Assembly: GCA_038025085.1 (NCBI GenBank)
Contig: CM076152.1
Coordinates: 30,569,501 to 30,633,500 of the forward strand
Length of the DNA: 64,000 bases
Direction: 5' to 3'
From: Tetragonia tetragonoides
Lineage: Eukaryota > Streptophyta > Magnoliopsida > Caryophyllales > Aizoaceae
Shown here piece by piece: positions 35,121 to 45,168 of the stretch (within the stretch, counting starts at the first letter, position 1; the number at the start of each line of letters is the position of its first letter). The notes under the pieces were generated by a model. The model had not been told where the DNA came from. It saw only the letters and a list, made by a program, of their open reading frames with translations, and searched no databases. The position numbers and the translations under genes are program-made.

Positions 35121-35559
35121 TCGAGACAGCCCTCTTCTACCCGGTTTCGGACACTTTCCTTACCGTTTTGGACTCCAATTTGGCTGAGTTTCCTATTTCT
35201 TCTATTATTACTATTTTTCTCTTATTTCCTTAATTATTTATGGGAACCCCACAATTTCCTTACTTCTTTTTGGATGATTATCATCTTTTATTTTTTTATT
35301 ACTCCCTTTTTCTACTTATTAATTTCATTTCATTTCTGCACCCCTTTCTTTTTTTCATTTTTTTTAGGGAGGATAGGGTACACCCAATTTTAACTTTTTT
35401 GGCTGTACCATTTTTTGCTACATGGCTATTACTTGCGTTTTTTGCTTGACTACCTGTGCATTTGCATTATCCTAATTATATGCAGGGACCAATAAAACAG
35501 CAATATATTACAAAGCAAAGTCCAAATGTTTGTTCAACACAAATGTTCAAGAATGTATT
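35121..35559. other. T-rich spacer between the antisense units
   Basis: No gene is visible. Pyrimidine-rich sequence (35195-35420) lies between the promoter of unit 1 and the 3' end of unit 2; both run on the minus strand, so unit 2's terminator should be here. No poly(A) signal was assigned with confidence. Confidence 0.4.
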
Positions 35560-38322
35560 TCATACAAATACATTATCATAAAAATCATCACCCGCATCAG
35601 CATCCGTGCGGAGCACCTTAAAGTGATCCTCCGACCTTCGTGGCTCATCACCAAAGATCGACGCCGCCAACTGGCCAGGGTCAAAGGAAGAGTGACGGGC
35701 AGGCTCCCGATACGAGCACCCCTCTCCGGCATAACTCAAATCATACCCCCACGAAGAACGAGGAGGCATGGTAGGCATCATAGGAGCAGGGACAGGGGCC
35801 TGGTAGTAAAGACCGCCATAAGGAGCATACCCCGCATATCCGGGATAAGAAGGATACATCGGCATAGGCATAGGAGTAGGCTCCACAAACTGAGTCATCC
35901 TACTCCCACCAGGACGCTCTGTCCGACGCACAGGCTCCCTCTCTCTCCTAGGACTCTCCCTCCGAGGGCTCCTCCCGCGAGACGGGCTGCACTCAGGAGA
36001 ACTCACGACCTCATCATCAGACATAACCACCTGTCGTGACCGACGAGGAAGAGTTCGACAGTACTCAACCTGCAACCCACCAAACATATAAGATACATTT
36101 CTCAAAGCACACAACTTTGAAGATGCAAAAGTCAAGCTCACCTTATCCAAGTCAGCTCTCGAGCAAGTACCCTTCGAAAGAGCTCGGGATATCCAGGACT
36201 TCATGGCATGCATCATCTTGAAGACCTTCCCGGTCTTCTCACGGTCAAGCTGCGCAAAGAAAAGTCAATACAAGCCTGAAAACGGTAAAATCACATGCAA
36301 CAGGAAAAATGACGAATTTACCCCTGGATAACTGGAAGAGGAAGGCCCTGGATGTCCTCATCAAGGTCCTCCGTCATTGGGACCTCTCCCCAACACTCCT
36401 TCCCGCCATAATCCCGACCTCGGACCCGCATATCCGGGACATCCACGTCGATGACATCAACCCGAGGCTCCTATGAAGCAAAGTAGGTTAGCAACCAACA
36501 AAACAAGAAAGAGATAGAATATCAAATACAAAGTTCTTACCTTCACGCCCACAAATGAAGGCATAAGGCGATCACGACGAAACTGCTCATAGTGCCCCGC
36601 AAGGTCCTCCGCAGGATCCCTCAAATACCACATAACATCCGAGCCCACCATGGCCTCCGCAACCTGCTCGCGAGACAAGCACCTCACCAAGAACATGGTT
36701 GAGGGAGGATCCAAGGGAATCCTCGGTCCCACCACATCAGGATAGATACCTGATGGAAGATTCGCTCTCCCAAATACCACTCGAAAGAGAACGGACCCGC
36801 AATCAGGATCCTCTGGCAGTCTATCGCCCTAGATGCCAGGACAGCATCCGAAGCCAACCCATGGTACTTCGCCCAAGGGAAGTAGTCAATCTACACAAAC
36901 ACGCAACATAAGATATTTCCACCCCAAGAAATACAATCCATGCAACAAAAAGCAAAATTGCATTACCTTGTGCCAGTCTAGGCGCAAGAGGGCCTCCCTG
37001 TATTGCTGGAGAGTCTGGAAGGGTGCAGGACCCCTATGACGCCACGCCCTGCAAACCAGGAAATCTGACTCCTAGCCCGTAGGCGCCATGTCCGGGAATT
37101 GCTCAAAAAACCAAGGCTACATCGAAACGTGAAATTAAGCACTGTACACTTAAGTCATGCAAATCACCAAATGAATACAAAAACAAAACGCACCTGCAAG
37201 GCCTTCCAAAAACCGCACAAGCTCACGGGAGGAAGAGTCGACTGCTTGTATCCCTCATCATTCACGCGGCAAGCAAACCGCATGCACCTCAAGAGGTTTG
37301 CGTAGCCCGGCAAACCCCAGTTGTACTCTCTCACCCTCTCCCAATCCAACAAGCTAGGGAGGTAAATAGCATGAATACGCTCCCCCTTGTCACCAAAAAT
37401 GGTGGTGGCAAGGAGGTAGGCGATGAACATCCTCGCCTTCTACTCCACCGAGGTATTTCTCTTGTACCTCGCGTCAGTCAAAGCAGCGTAGAGCTCGCTA
37501 TAGGGACGATAATGGTGACCCCAGGTGTTCCCCCAAGGGCCAAACAACTTCACCATCTCAGTCTTACGTTTCCAAATGGAAACGTCATATACAATAGGCG
37601 TACCCATGCAGGGCACCCTAGTCAGCATAGCAAACTTTGAAGGAGTGATCATCATCTCCCCATTAGGGAAGTGGAACGTTTGGTAGTATCTCAAAAACGC
37701 TCCAAAGACAAGCGGACAATGCACCTCTTGACTCGCTCCACCGAGTCCGCCACTTTCAAAAGGGGTCCAAACCCCGCACCCAAAACTGCACTTTGCACCT
37801 CTTTGGGCAAGATCTTAAAAAGCTTCACCAAAGAACCATAATTACCATGGGGCTTGAAATTCCCATCGGGTTCCTATGATCAAATTTTCAACCTCTTAGG
37901 TTCACATTTCAATCAAATGTTCAATCCTAAGCATGTTTCTGAGTTCGTTCAAGCCGCGCAAGATCACATGCGCTACAAACTTGACAATTGCATACAATTT
38001 CTACACAAATTCTACTCAAGGCAAGCATATAAACTAAAATTCAATGCATAAAACTATGAATTCAAAGTTTGAGGCTTACCACAAACTTGGAAGCACGGGA
38101 ACTCAAGTGAGTCTCCGGTCGAAAGAGCAACTCCGATCGATCCCAAACGATGTCGGGCATCCTATCCGACCGTGTATACATATCTTCAGGAAAAGCCACA
38201 TTGGGCTTCCTCTTGGAAGGCTTGACATGGGAGGGAAAAGCTTTGGTAAAGATATCAATTTCTTCAACCTCTTTCCGAACTTCGGCCCTTCTACTCCTCT
38301 TCTTCACCAATTTAGGAGCCAT
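35560..38322 (-). pseudogene. G3 antisense unit 2: seven-exon plant mobile domain (PMD) gene
   Basis: Minus-strand exons with GT/AG borders: 38322-38080 (MAPKLVKKRSRR, basic N-terminus), 37873-37194, 37116-36967, 36890-36541, 36470-36322, 36249-36142 and 36069-35560. Exon 2 carries the PMD signature: FHFPNGEMMITPSKFAMLTR, a stop at 37440, then FIAYLLATTIFGD and GYANLLRCMRFACR. Exon 3 has PWFFEQFPDMAP. The last exon is Ser/Arg-rich then Pro/Tyr/Met-rich and low complexity. PMD proteins (aminotransferase-like, MAIN family) occur as host silencing factors and as transposon passengers. Lesions: a frameshift near 37715, stops near 37440 and in exon 3, a frameshift near 36770 and a one-base mismatch of phase between exons 5 and 6. 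A PMD identity is well supported; function in the element is unknown. Confidence 0.75.
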
Positions 38323-38639
38323 GAAGATTTATGAGCAAAACATGTTTGAGCAAACAAGCAAAAATGGAGATTTGGGATTTTCTCTCTCCAAGGGTTTCAA
38401 AAACCCACTCTCAAATTCACCCCAAATTTGTGAGAAATCACAAATAAACATAAAATTATGCAAAGATTATGCAAACCCAAGCAAATGCAACCAAAAAGAA
38501 GCAAATTTGAGCAAATTTCAGCAAGAAATGAAGATTAGGCAACAATGAAGGTGGAGAGAGAGAGTCTCGAAATTTTGGGGAAGAATGACCCAAAAATTCG
38601 GCTCCTCAAAAGAAAAACTCCGTTTTCGCCTCTGGACCG

Positions 38640-38850
38640 GCCCAGCGGCCCGGTTCAAGGCGCCCAGGCTCAGCGGCCCAGCCGCTGGCCCCGGCGGCTG
38701 AGCCGCCAGGCCGGGCGGCCCCTCTGGTAGCCTCCGCACGGCAGTCGATGCCGCTGAGCGGGCCCGTAGAGGCCGCCCAGCGCTCGACGGCCTTGCGCGT
38801 GGCCGCCGAACCGTCTTTTTCGTTCGCCCCTCTCGGGGTGGGCCCACGAG
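38640..38850 (-). promoter_or_regulatory. GC-rich AGCGGCC cluster upstream of antisense unit 2
   Basis: Repeated 'cagcggccc' and 'ggcggctgagccgcc' words lie 320-530 bases upstream of the ATG at 38322 on the minus strand. A CT-rich leader follows at 38575-38550. No TATA box is obvious between cluster and ATG. Confidence 0.4.
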
Positions 38851-39070
38851 TTCAAATTCCGCGCGGGATTGCATTTCTCGACCGTTGGAAGCCCGGGAGA
38901 TTTTAACATATCGCCCAAAATGACTCTTTTGCCCCTACAGCTTGGTTTCCTATCCTAGGGACCCAGTATTATCTATTTTTTGCAGGCGCAAGCCTTATAT
39001 CTTATCTGTTACAGGCACAGGCACTTTATTTTATTTTGCAGGCACAATTGTCCAAACACAGGCACCCTTA
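38851..39070 (+). other. G3 3' untranslated stretch
   Basis: No gene is visible. Short related phrases 'ttgcaggcgcaagcc', 'acaggcacaggcac' and 'ttgcaggcacaatt' (38982-39045) hint at a decayed short repeat just before the main array. Confidence 0.4.
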
Positions 39071-39275
39071 AAGCAGAGCAACACAACGCTCTTTGACGAT
39101 GAGGCTATCAAAATTATCGTCACGTCGACAACAACTGAAGCAGAGCAACGCAACGCTCTTTGACGTCGAGTCTATCAAAATTAGCGTCACGTTGGCCCCC
39201 ACAAAGCAGAGCAACGCAATGCTGTTCGACGACAAAGCTATTACAATTAGCATCGCGTTAGCCCCCGCAAAGCAG
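39071..39275 (+). repeat. G3 tandem array, about 66-bp unit, three copies plus part
   Basis: 'aagcagagcaac' starts near 39071, 39138 and 39204, with a partial copy at 39269, and each is followed by 'gctctttgacg' or a variant. The unit is unrelated to the arrays of G1 and G2 but occupies the same position near the 3' LTR. Confidence 0.85.
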
Positions 39276-39397
39276 GTAACCCTGACCACAGGCGGTCAGG
39301 AGTCTATCTTTCCTTCTTTCTAACATAAAGCATTTTAAAAAAAAATACTACAGGCATTTTTAGCAAATACTTTGACCTTCACTTTTACAAGCTCGGC

Positions 39398-39412
39398 CAA
39401 AGTGGGGGCTTC
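39398..39412 (+). promoter_or_regulatory. G3 polypurine tract
   Basis: 'caaagtgggggcttc' directly precedes the 3' LTR and matches G1. Confidence 0.75.
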
Positions 39413-40916
39413 TGTAGACACCCTAATCGGTTCTCATCCCCAGACACCGCAACGCCCGATGATGATGGTAATGGATTAACATGGACGTAAGTAGAAAAGG
39501 ACATTGCTCGGAAATCTAGACCAAATTCCTTGAAACCTCAGTCTTTGGATAGCCCTTGTTATAAGGATTCCAACGCCTTTGACCTTGCCTCAATCAGGCT
39601 CCCGGATCAAGAGATATCGCGTCTCGAAGATTTGGGTCAAAACCGCTCAATCCTGGCCCCCTGGGTCAGCCCAAGGGCAATTTCGTAATTTACAGAGCAA
39701 AAAAAGTCAAAAAACCCTAGTCACGCGCGCGTCGTCAGGCCCGGCGGCCATCGCGTAACAGCGGGGCCATTAGGCCAGCCGCTGAGCCTCAGCGGCCAGG
39801 CCCCGGCAGCTGGGGCCAGCCAGCCGCCCTCCGTGGGGCCGCTGAACTGGTTTTTTGGCTGGGCCGAGTTTTGACGCCGGGCTTCTTGCCCTAAGCCCCT
39901 AATTTCGTCCCCTAACTCTATAAATACTCCTTTTCACCCTCTTTTGGAAGAGGTCAGTCAGTTCACAATTTTGAGAGCATTAGAGCACATATTTCCCCAA
40001 ATCAAAGAGAATTCAGAAATCTGAAGATCCAAGCAAGCATTACACCTAGCCTAGCACCCAAGATCGAAGAGCAATCCCAATTCTACTAGTCCTGTTCGAA
40101 TAGAACTTCCAGGTTAACCATCCTGAGGGCCTAATTCTTTATTAAATCTCTTAATCATGTTTTATTTAGCTTTTGATTATGGTTGAATAAATTTGCATGC
40201 TTTGGATTTTGTACATAATTATGCATGTTTAGTTAATACAAAGTTAGCATCTTTGTATTAGTTTATGCAAGTTTGCATCTTTTTGTAGTTTTCCATGCAT
40301 ATAGTACCCTCCTAGGTTTATTTTAGCATAAAGTTATTGCCTTTACATCATTAATATTCTTTTGAAAATACTAATGGTTTTATTGATGTGCATATACAAT
40401 ACTTGGCGCGTTTAGCAAAGTTGGTAGGTTGGAGCGTTAATTTAATGCTTTATATCTTGTTAATGCCTGTTAGTAATATGCATGTAAATTGGATATAAAT
40501 TGTGCAAAGTGATGACATAGGTAATTTAGTTGTTCTTAACCTGCCTAGTTAATTTAGGATCTTGGACGACCGGATTTGTATGGAACCATATAGCATAAAT
40601 AAATATTTGACATGAATAAGCTTAATAGAGACCGTTATACGAGCGATTTAGATGAGATTCATTTTATTTATTTCGTACCTACATCCCCGAACTCAATATT
40701 TAGTCCCCTATGGGCATGAGTCAATTCCCAATAGGAATTGGGTGCACCTTTTGATGGTTTCCAATTGTTTCCTGAAAAATTGGTGGCGGCTTCTTATTTG
40801 CAAATTGTTGTTCCTTATAATTAATTTGAATCGCAAGCAACATATTATTTAAGAACCATTAATTCCAACTAAAAATCGATTCGCGGAAAGGCGCCGGAAA
40901 GGCGAGGGTTCTTACA
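39413..40916 (+). repeat. G3 3' LTR
   Basis: TGTAGACACC...GGTTCTTACA, 1504 bp. It has a GC-rich cluster (39722-39850), a TATA box (ctataaat near 39918) and the U5 inverted repeat near 40628 (partly mutated). It is nearly colinear with 16158-17683 with small indels. Confidence 0.85.
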
Positions 40917-40979
40917 CCCACATGTACCCGCCCCACTGTCATCCCTAAGTGTAACCCCAGGCCATAATCTCCTTCCTTC

Positions 40980-41317
40980 GATTGATTTCCTAAGACACGC
41001 TAGGGACTGGTATAAAATGGTCAAGTCTAAAGTATTTATGCTCCTTTTAGATTGTTGTCCAGGCTATGAGAGGAGAAATAGTCATTATATGGCAGATCCA
41101 TTCGCTAATTATCGATACTAGAAAATTCTTACCACCTCTAGGACCAGTCATTGTTCATCATGCTTATAAAGAAGAAAATAGGACTACGGGCTGGATGTCC
41201 AAACATGGTCATCTATGTCAGGAAGAACGATTCTGGACCGCCTCCCTTGACCTGGAGTATATTCGAATTATTTATGAAAATGTGTTAGGAGTTCACCTTG
41301 ATAGGAAGTCTTCCTAA
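40980..41317 (+). pseudogene. LINE-type RNase H fragment
   Basis: The open frame 41066-41317 contains VIVHHAYKEENRTTGWMSKHGH, resembling the C-terminal RNase H (RVT_3) of plant non-LTR elements, which typically read HxxREaNxxADxLAkxGH, and ends in LGVHLDRKSS. The frame before it (40995-41060) suggests HARDWYKMVKSKV. No RT is nearby, so this is a small fragment. Confidence 0.45.
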
Positions 41318-42338
41318 CGTCTATCTCTACTTTTCTTACCTTCTAAAGGAAAAAAAGGTGCTACAACACTATATTGCCATGCCGTGGAGTCGAGGATTGA
41401 CACCCTTACTTGGCATTCTTGCTTTCTCGTCTCAATTCTTCTAGTATATGTGCACATTTTTTAAGGAAGCAATGCAGGGGAAATTAATAAAGATTACATC
41501 TTTATTATTTTTAATTTATTTGTAATATACTGTAATAAAGTAAGGAGGCCTAACCGGGGAGGGAGGGAATAATTAAATCCCTCATTAATTAGGAGATGAG
41601 ATTCTAACTTAGATCCCTCCTAGAATTCGAGTGAGGTATTTACAATTTCAACTCGCAGCTCAATTCCAGGCACACCTTTATTACTTCTTCTTGCTTTGAC
41701 AGTAGATATACCCAAGCACCATATTATTCAAGTAATAACTTCATAAAGAGTGTTTCAAATTTTCAATATTAGTATAAATTGGTGCGAGTTCAACGAGACA
41801 TGGTGATCACTTTTGAATTTTGATACTCCATATCTTTAATTACTACTTTTTTAATGTGCATAACTTGGTCACAGTTCAGACTTTTGTTTTGTTTTGGATT
41901 GTTTATGGTTCTGGTGGGGGCTTGGGGTTGTTTTTAAACGAACGTAAGTATAATAAAGTGGAGTATACAATTGGTTTATGAATAGAAAATACAAGAAATT
42001 GGGATTTGCTGGATTATACTAGCAAGCCAACCTACTTCACGTGTTATATATATTTAAGTATATAACATCGCTTTCTTTGATTTGGACATGATCAATTCAG
42101 GACCGTGGGGAAGCAATGAAGTATGAGTGGTGAGTCGCTAAATTCATTTCACATCAAATAATTGGTTGTATGAGTTATTTCCTTATCTTTGTGTGTCCCC
42201 GCATATGTGATATGTGAATGCACTTGTAATCAATTGTTGTGACACAAACGCAGACAAGTGGTGTTCTAATTTTAATACAAATTTTCGCAAGAATTCATAT
42301 GAGATGATTTTTTTTTTTTGTTTGTTTGATAAGTACTA
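41318..42338. other. no gene seen
   Basis: AT-rich intergenic sequence. I found no reading frame with family signatures and no RNA gene. Confidence 0.5.
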
Positions 42339-42588
42339 CTCCCTCTATTCTAAAAGTTTCTTTTCATTTGACTTTCTGTGGTCTTTAAGATGATACTTTG
42401 ATCATTGATTATTATTATATGGTATTCTATAGTTACAAAATGTGGTATTGTAATAATATAATTAAAAATAAATTTAATAATAATATCTTTACTTTATAAA
42501 TTTTTATACTTTTTCTTAAATTAATATCAAAGTCTATAAGTTTTTACCTCAAAAAGTCAAATAGAAAGAAGACTTTAAACAGAGAAAG
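42339..42588. mobile_element. complete Stowaway-like MITE, 250 bp
   Basis: The left end CTCCCTCTATTCTAAAAG and the reverse complement of the right end, CTTTCTCTGTTTAAAG, form imperfect terminal inverted repeats. These extend to 'catttgacttt' and 'ctatttgactttt'. TA dinucleotides flank both ends. There is no coding capacity, as expected for a Tc1/mariner-derived MITE. Confidence 0.8.
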
Positions 42589-42590
42589 TA

Positions 42591-43619
42591 GTTCATATGA
42601 GCTGACCTTATATTGGCGTCAAACTCTTGTGACATGTGAGCAAAAGCCAGAATATCTAGACAAAAAAAAGGCAATATTTGTGTTTTAGACAACAGATTCA
42701 CTAAAATAACTAAAATAAAAAAGTGACACCTGAATAAATAGATATTCTGGATGAGAAATGATAAGTTAGTTCATTTCTTGTATGAGACCACCTTATAAAT
42801 GAATGATTCCTTTATTTTATTTTTTCCACTATAATCTGAAAAATCAGCAAGGGAAACTCACGCCGGTTACCCATCTCTTTATTTTTTCTTTTGAATTACA
42901 ACTAGTTCTACACAAAAAATTTATTGGACGATCTTTTCATAACTCTTGGTGAGATGATGATCACTTTTTAATGAAACAAGAGTCACTGCTTATCATAAGT
43001 GATCCCCATATTTTTAAAAAGTGACTCCAATTTTCTGTGAGTTGATCTCACAGAAAACTTGCTATTATTTTTATACCTTATCCATAATACTCTCAACGTT
43101 TTTGCCAAATTAAAAATGACTAAAGTTATCGGTAAACTGATTTGTCAATTAACAATAACACAATCGTCTAGAAACCTGCTAAATTCTCACAAGTCACCCA
43201 TAAAACTCTAGCAAATTAGCTGAAAATCTTACTTACTAGTTAAAAACAATCATTAGACTAAATCATACAGCTAGCTTTCCACAGACTGTCATCAGAGAAA
43301 TAGGAATTTGATGACAGCTACACATAGAAGGAAATAATAATTGTTTGTAGATTCATTCAATGGGTGATCCTCATCCACATTTGAGCTTTCTATTTGTACA
43401 GCCTGATGATTTTTGTATTGGAACAGATCCTCATCCACATGCCTCTCTTATAAAATCTCTTTCACCAACCACAAAATTAAGTATGTCCAGGTTTTGCTAA
43501 AATATAATATAGTTTAGTTTATTTATTGGTTATATATTCTTTTTATAATATATTACAAAAAAAAAAAAAAAAACGACCAAAAGATCGATATTACTCCTAT
43601 TATATTTAACTGAGACAGT
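42591..43619. other. no gene seen
   Basis: AT-rich sequence. The phrase 'gatcctcatccacat' occurs twice (43366 and 43426) and an A run is at 43555-43573. No gene is supported. Confidence 0.45.
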
Positions 43620-43800
43620 GTTAAAGAATAGTGAGGACTAGAGTCCCACATCGAAATATTTAAGGGAAAAAGACCAACATATAAGTTATCAAGTGGGCTA
43701 CTCTTCCTATTACGAAATGGTTTTAGGATGGACCCTCACTTGACTTATATAAACTCAAAATAATTGCAATTTTTAGCATGGAAACTTTTATGAAGTTTGC
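43620..43800 (+). other. interspersed repeat with an snRNA-type USE motif
   Basis: 'agtcccacatcg' (43642-43653) matches the plant snRNA upstream sequence element RTCCCACATCG. It is followed by 'gtgggctactcttcc', 'ggttttaggatgg' and 'cacttgacttatata'. Many plant repeats carry this same order, so I read it as a TRIM- or LTR-like repeat rather than a true snRNA gene. Confidence 0.4.
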
Positions 43801-45117
43801 ATTTTCCTTTTCGATTGATTGGGAACTCTAAAATTTCCAGAAAAGGAGCAACCTCTTCTTGTGTTTGTTTCATATATACATGATAAATTTAAATAATGAA
43901 AATGATTTAAAATTTTTGATTATTCAATTATTATTTTCTCGAGTATTAGTTATGCAATTTATTTGTCTTGATGATATTTTGCATGTAGCAATCAGACAAA
44001 ATCACACATGAAACCAAAACAAAACCAAAAAGTTCAAACTTCACATCTATTGTGTCAGCAAAGGAAAAATGGAATTGAAAATAATTGACGCAAAAATACT
44101 ATTTGCCATAGTCATTGGGTATTTGGGTACACAAAATGGATTTCAGAAAATGAATATCCAAATGTTGAAATCCAATAGGGTAGCTCAGATACAATATTCA
44201 ATCACATATGCATCAAATTAGTTTTTTTTGGGTTGGATATCTGCACTACCTTTGGAATCAATATTCAACAATATATATATATATATTTATATTTGCAAAA
44301 GTATCTTCTTTTTGCAAAACCTGTTATTTGTAATATATAGGAAAAAGGTTTTAGGTTTCAAGCCAAAAAATTGATTATTTTTTTACTGCTTTTAAATTTG
44401 CCTTTTGCCTTTTGGGTTATACTACTATAACTCTAATACATTTGCAAACTATTGTGTTTATGGCTTTCTCTCTGGTTCTGTGTTGGCCTTTTACCTACCA
44501 TTTGCATTTCCATGCACTATATATGGATTGGGAATATTGTGGGAGTATATTAATAAGATTAAGATATCCTCTTCAATTTACCATTTCGATATACGTATTA
44601 TATATACTTGTGGATGATGGTTATGTGTGAATTTGATTACAAATAAAAACGAGAAAGTAAATTATTTAACATGCAGCGAGTATCAACAAGTGTAATAATT
44701 CATAAATTCAGATAATAATATATTTGAGAGGATCTTAACTCATTATATCAATAAAGAGCATGAGGCTAGGGGTAGCAAAAGTAAGACAACAAATACTCTA
44801 TAGAAAACAAGTAAATTAAACCAGTGATCAAATAAATCTTCACATGTACGTCGTCGACACCAAATAATTTAAATAAAGGAAAAAAAAAGAAGAAGTGCAA
44901 CATTCCACTTAAATATCAGCTAATGGGCTCCAATGTTGTTATGACTTTCTCTCTTTCTTGATATACTCTCCCTCCTCTTAGTTATATCTATGATCTATAG
45001 TTCTTCATCAAACACCTTGACTTAATTAGTTTTCCTCCTACTGTTAATAACTAGGTTTGATCAATTATTTCATTTCCAAAAATATGAACCCTTTTAGTTT
45101 CTTTATTTAGAAGCAGA
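43801..45117. other. 5' flank of SWEET, no other gene
   Basis: AT-rich sequence with an AT microsatellite (44268-44290). A CT-rich tract at 44945-44985 might be part of the SWEET promoter region. No further gene is visible. Confidence 0.5.
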
Positions 45118-45125
45118 TATATAAT
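45118..45125 (+). promoter_or_regulatory. candidate TATA box of SWEET
   Basis: 'tatataat' lies 44 bases before the ATG. This would imply a very short leader, so the real TATA may lie further upstream (for example 'ttatatctatg' near 44982). Confidence 0.3.
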
Positions 45126-45168
45126 ACTCTTGCAAATTCGATTTACGATTTAGATCATCATCACAACA

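Larger units (their letters stand above)
16158..40916 (+). mobile_element. G3: Tat-lineage Ty3/Gypsy element with two antisense gene units
   Basis: G3 has LTRs of 1.53 and 1.50 kb enclosing gag, protease, RT, RNase H and an integrase C-terminus on the plus strand, then two antisense units. Removing the nested G2 leaves about 15.7 kb. RT reads FAWSYKDMPGID, and gag carries the CX2HX5HX4C knuckle seen in Tat-type elements. Extra antisense frames are known in Tat-lineage elements. No clear target duplication was found: cgcgg before 16158 against cccac after 40916. Pol is broken by stops, frameshifts and a large deletion, so this copy is defective. Confidence 0.85.

Noticed and set aside
34918..35233. 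Plus-strand proteins in the GC-rich cluster
   Set aside because: Low-complexity GCGGCC repeats keep all frames open; no homology or start context supports a gene.
35530..36039. A plus-strand basic protein of 169 residues
   Set aside because: It is the reverse-strand shadow of the last exon of antisense unit 2; the Arg/His-rich composition mirrors Pro/Arg codons on the other strand.
43642..43800. A U-snRNA gene
   Set aside because: USE-to-TATA spacing is far from that of plant snRNA promoters and no snRNA sequence follows; the block resembles a common plant repeat.
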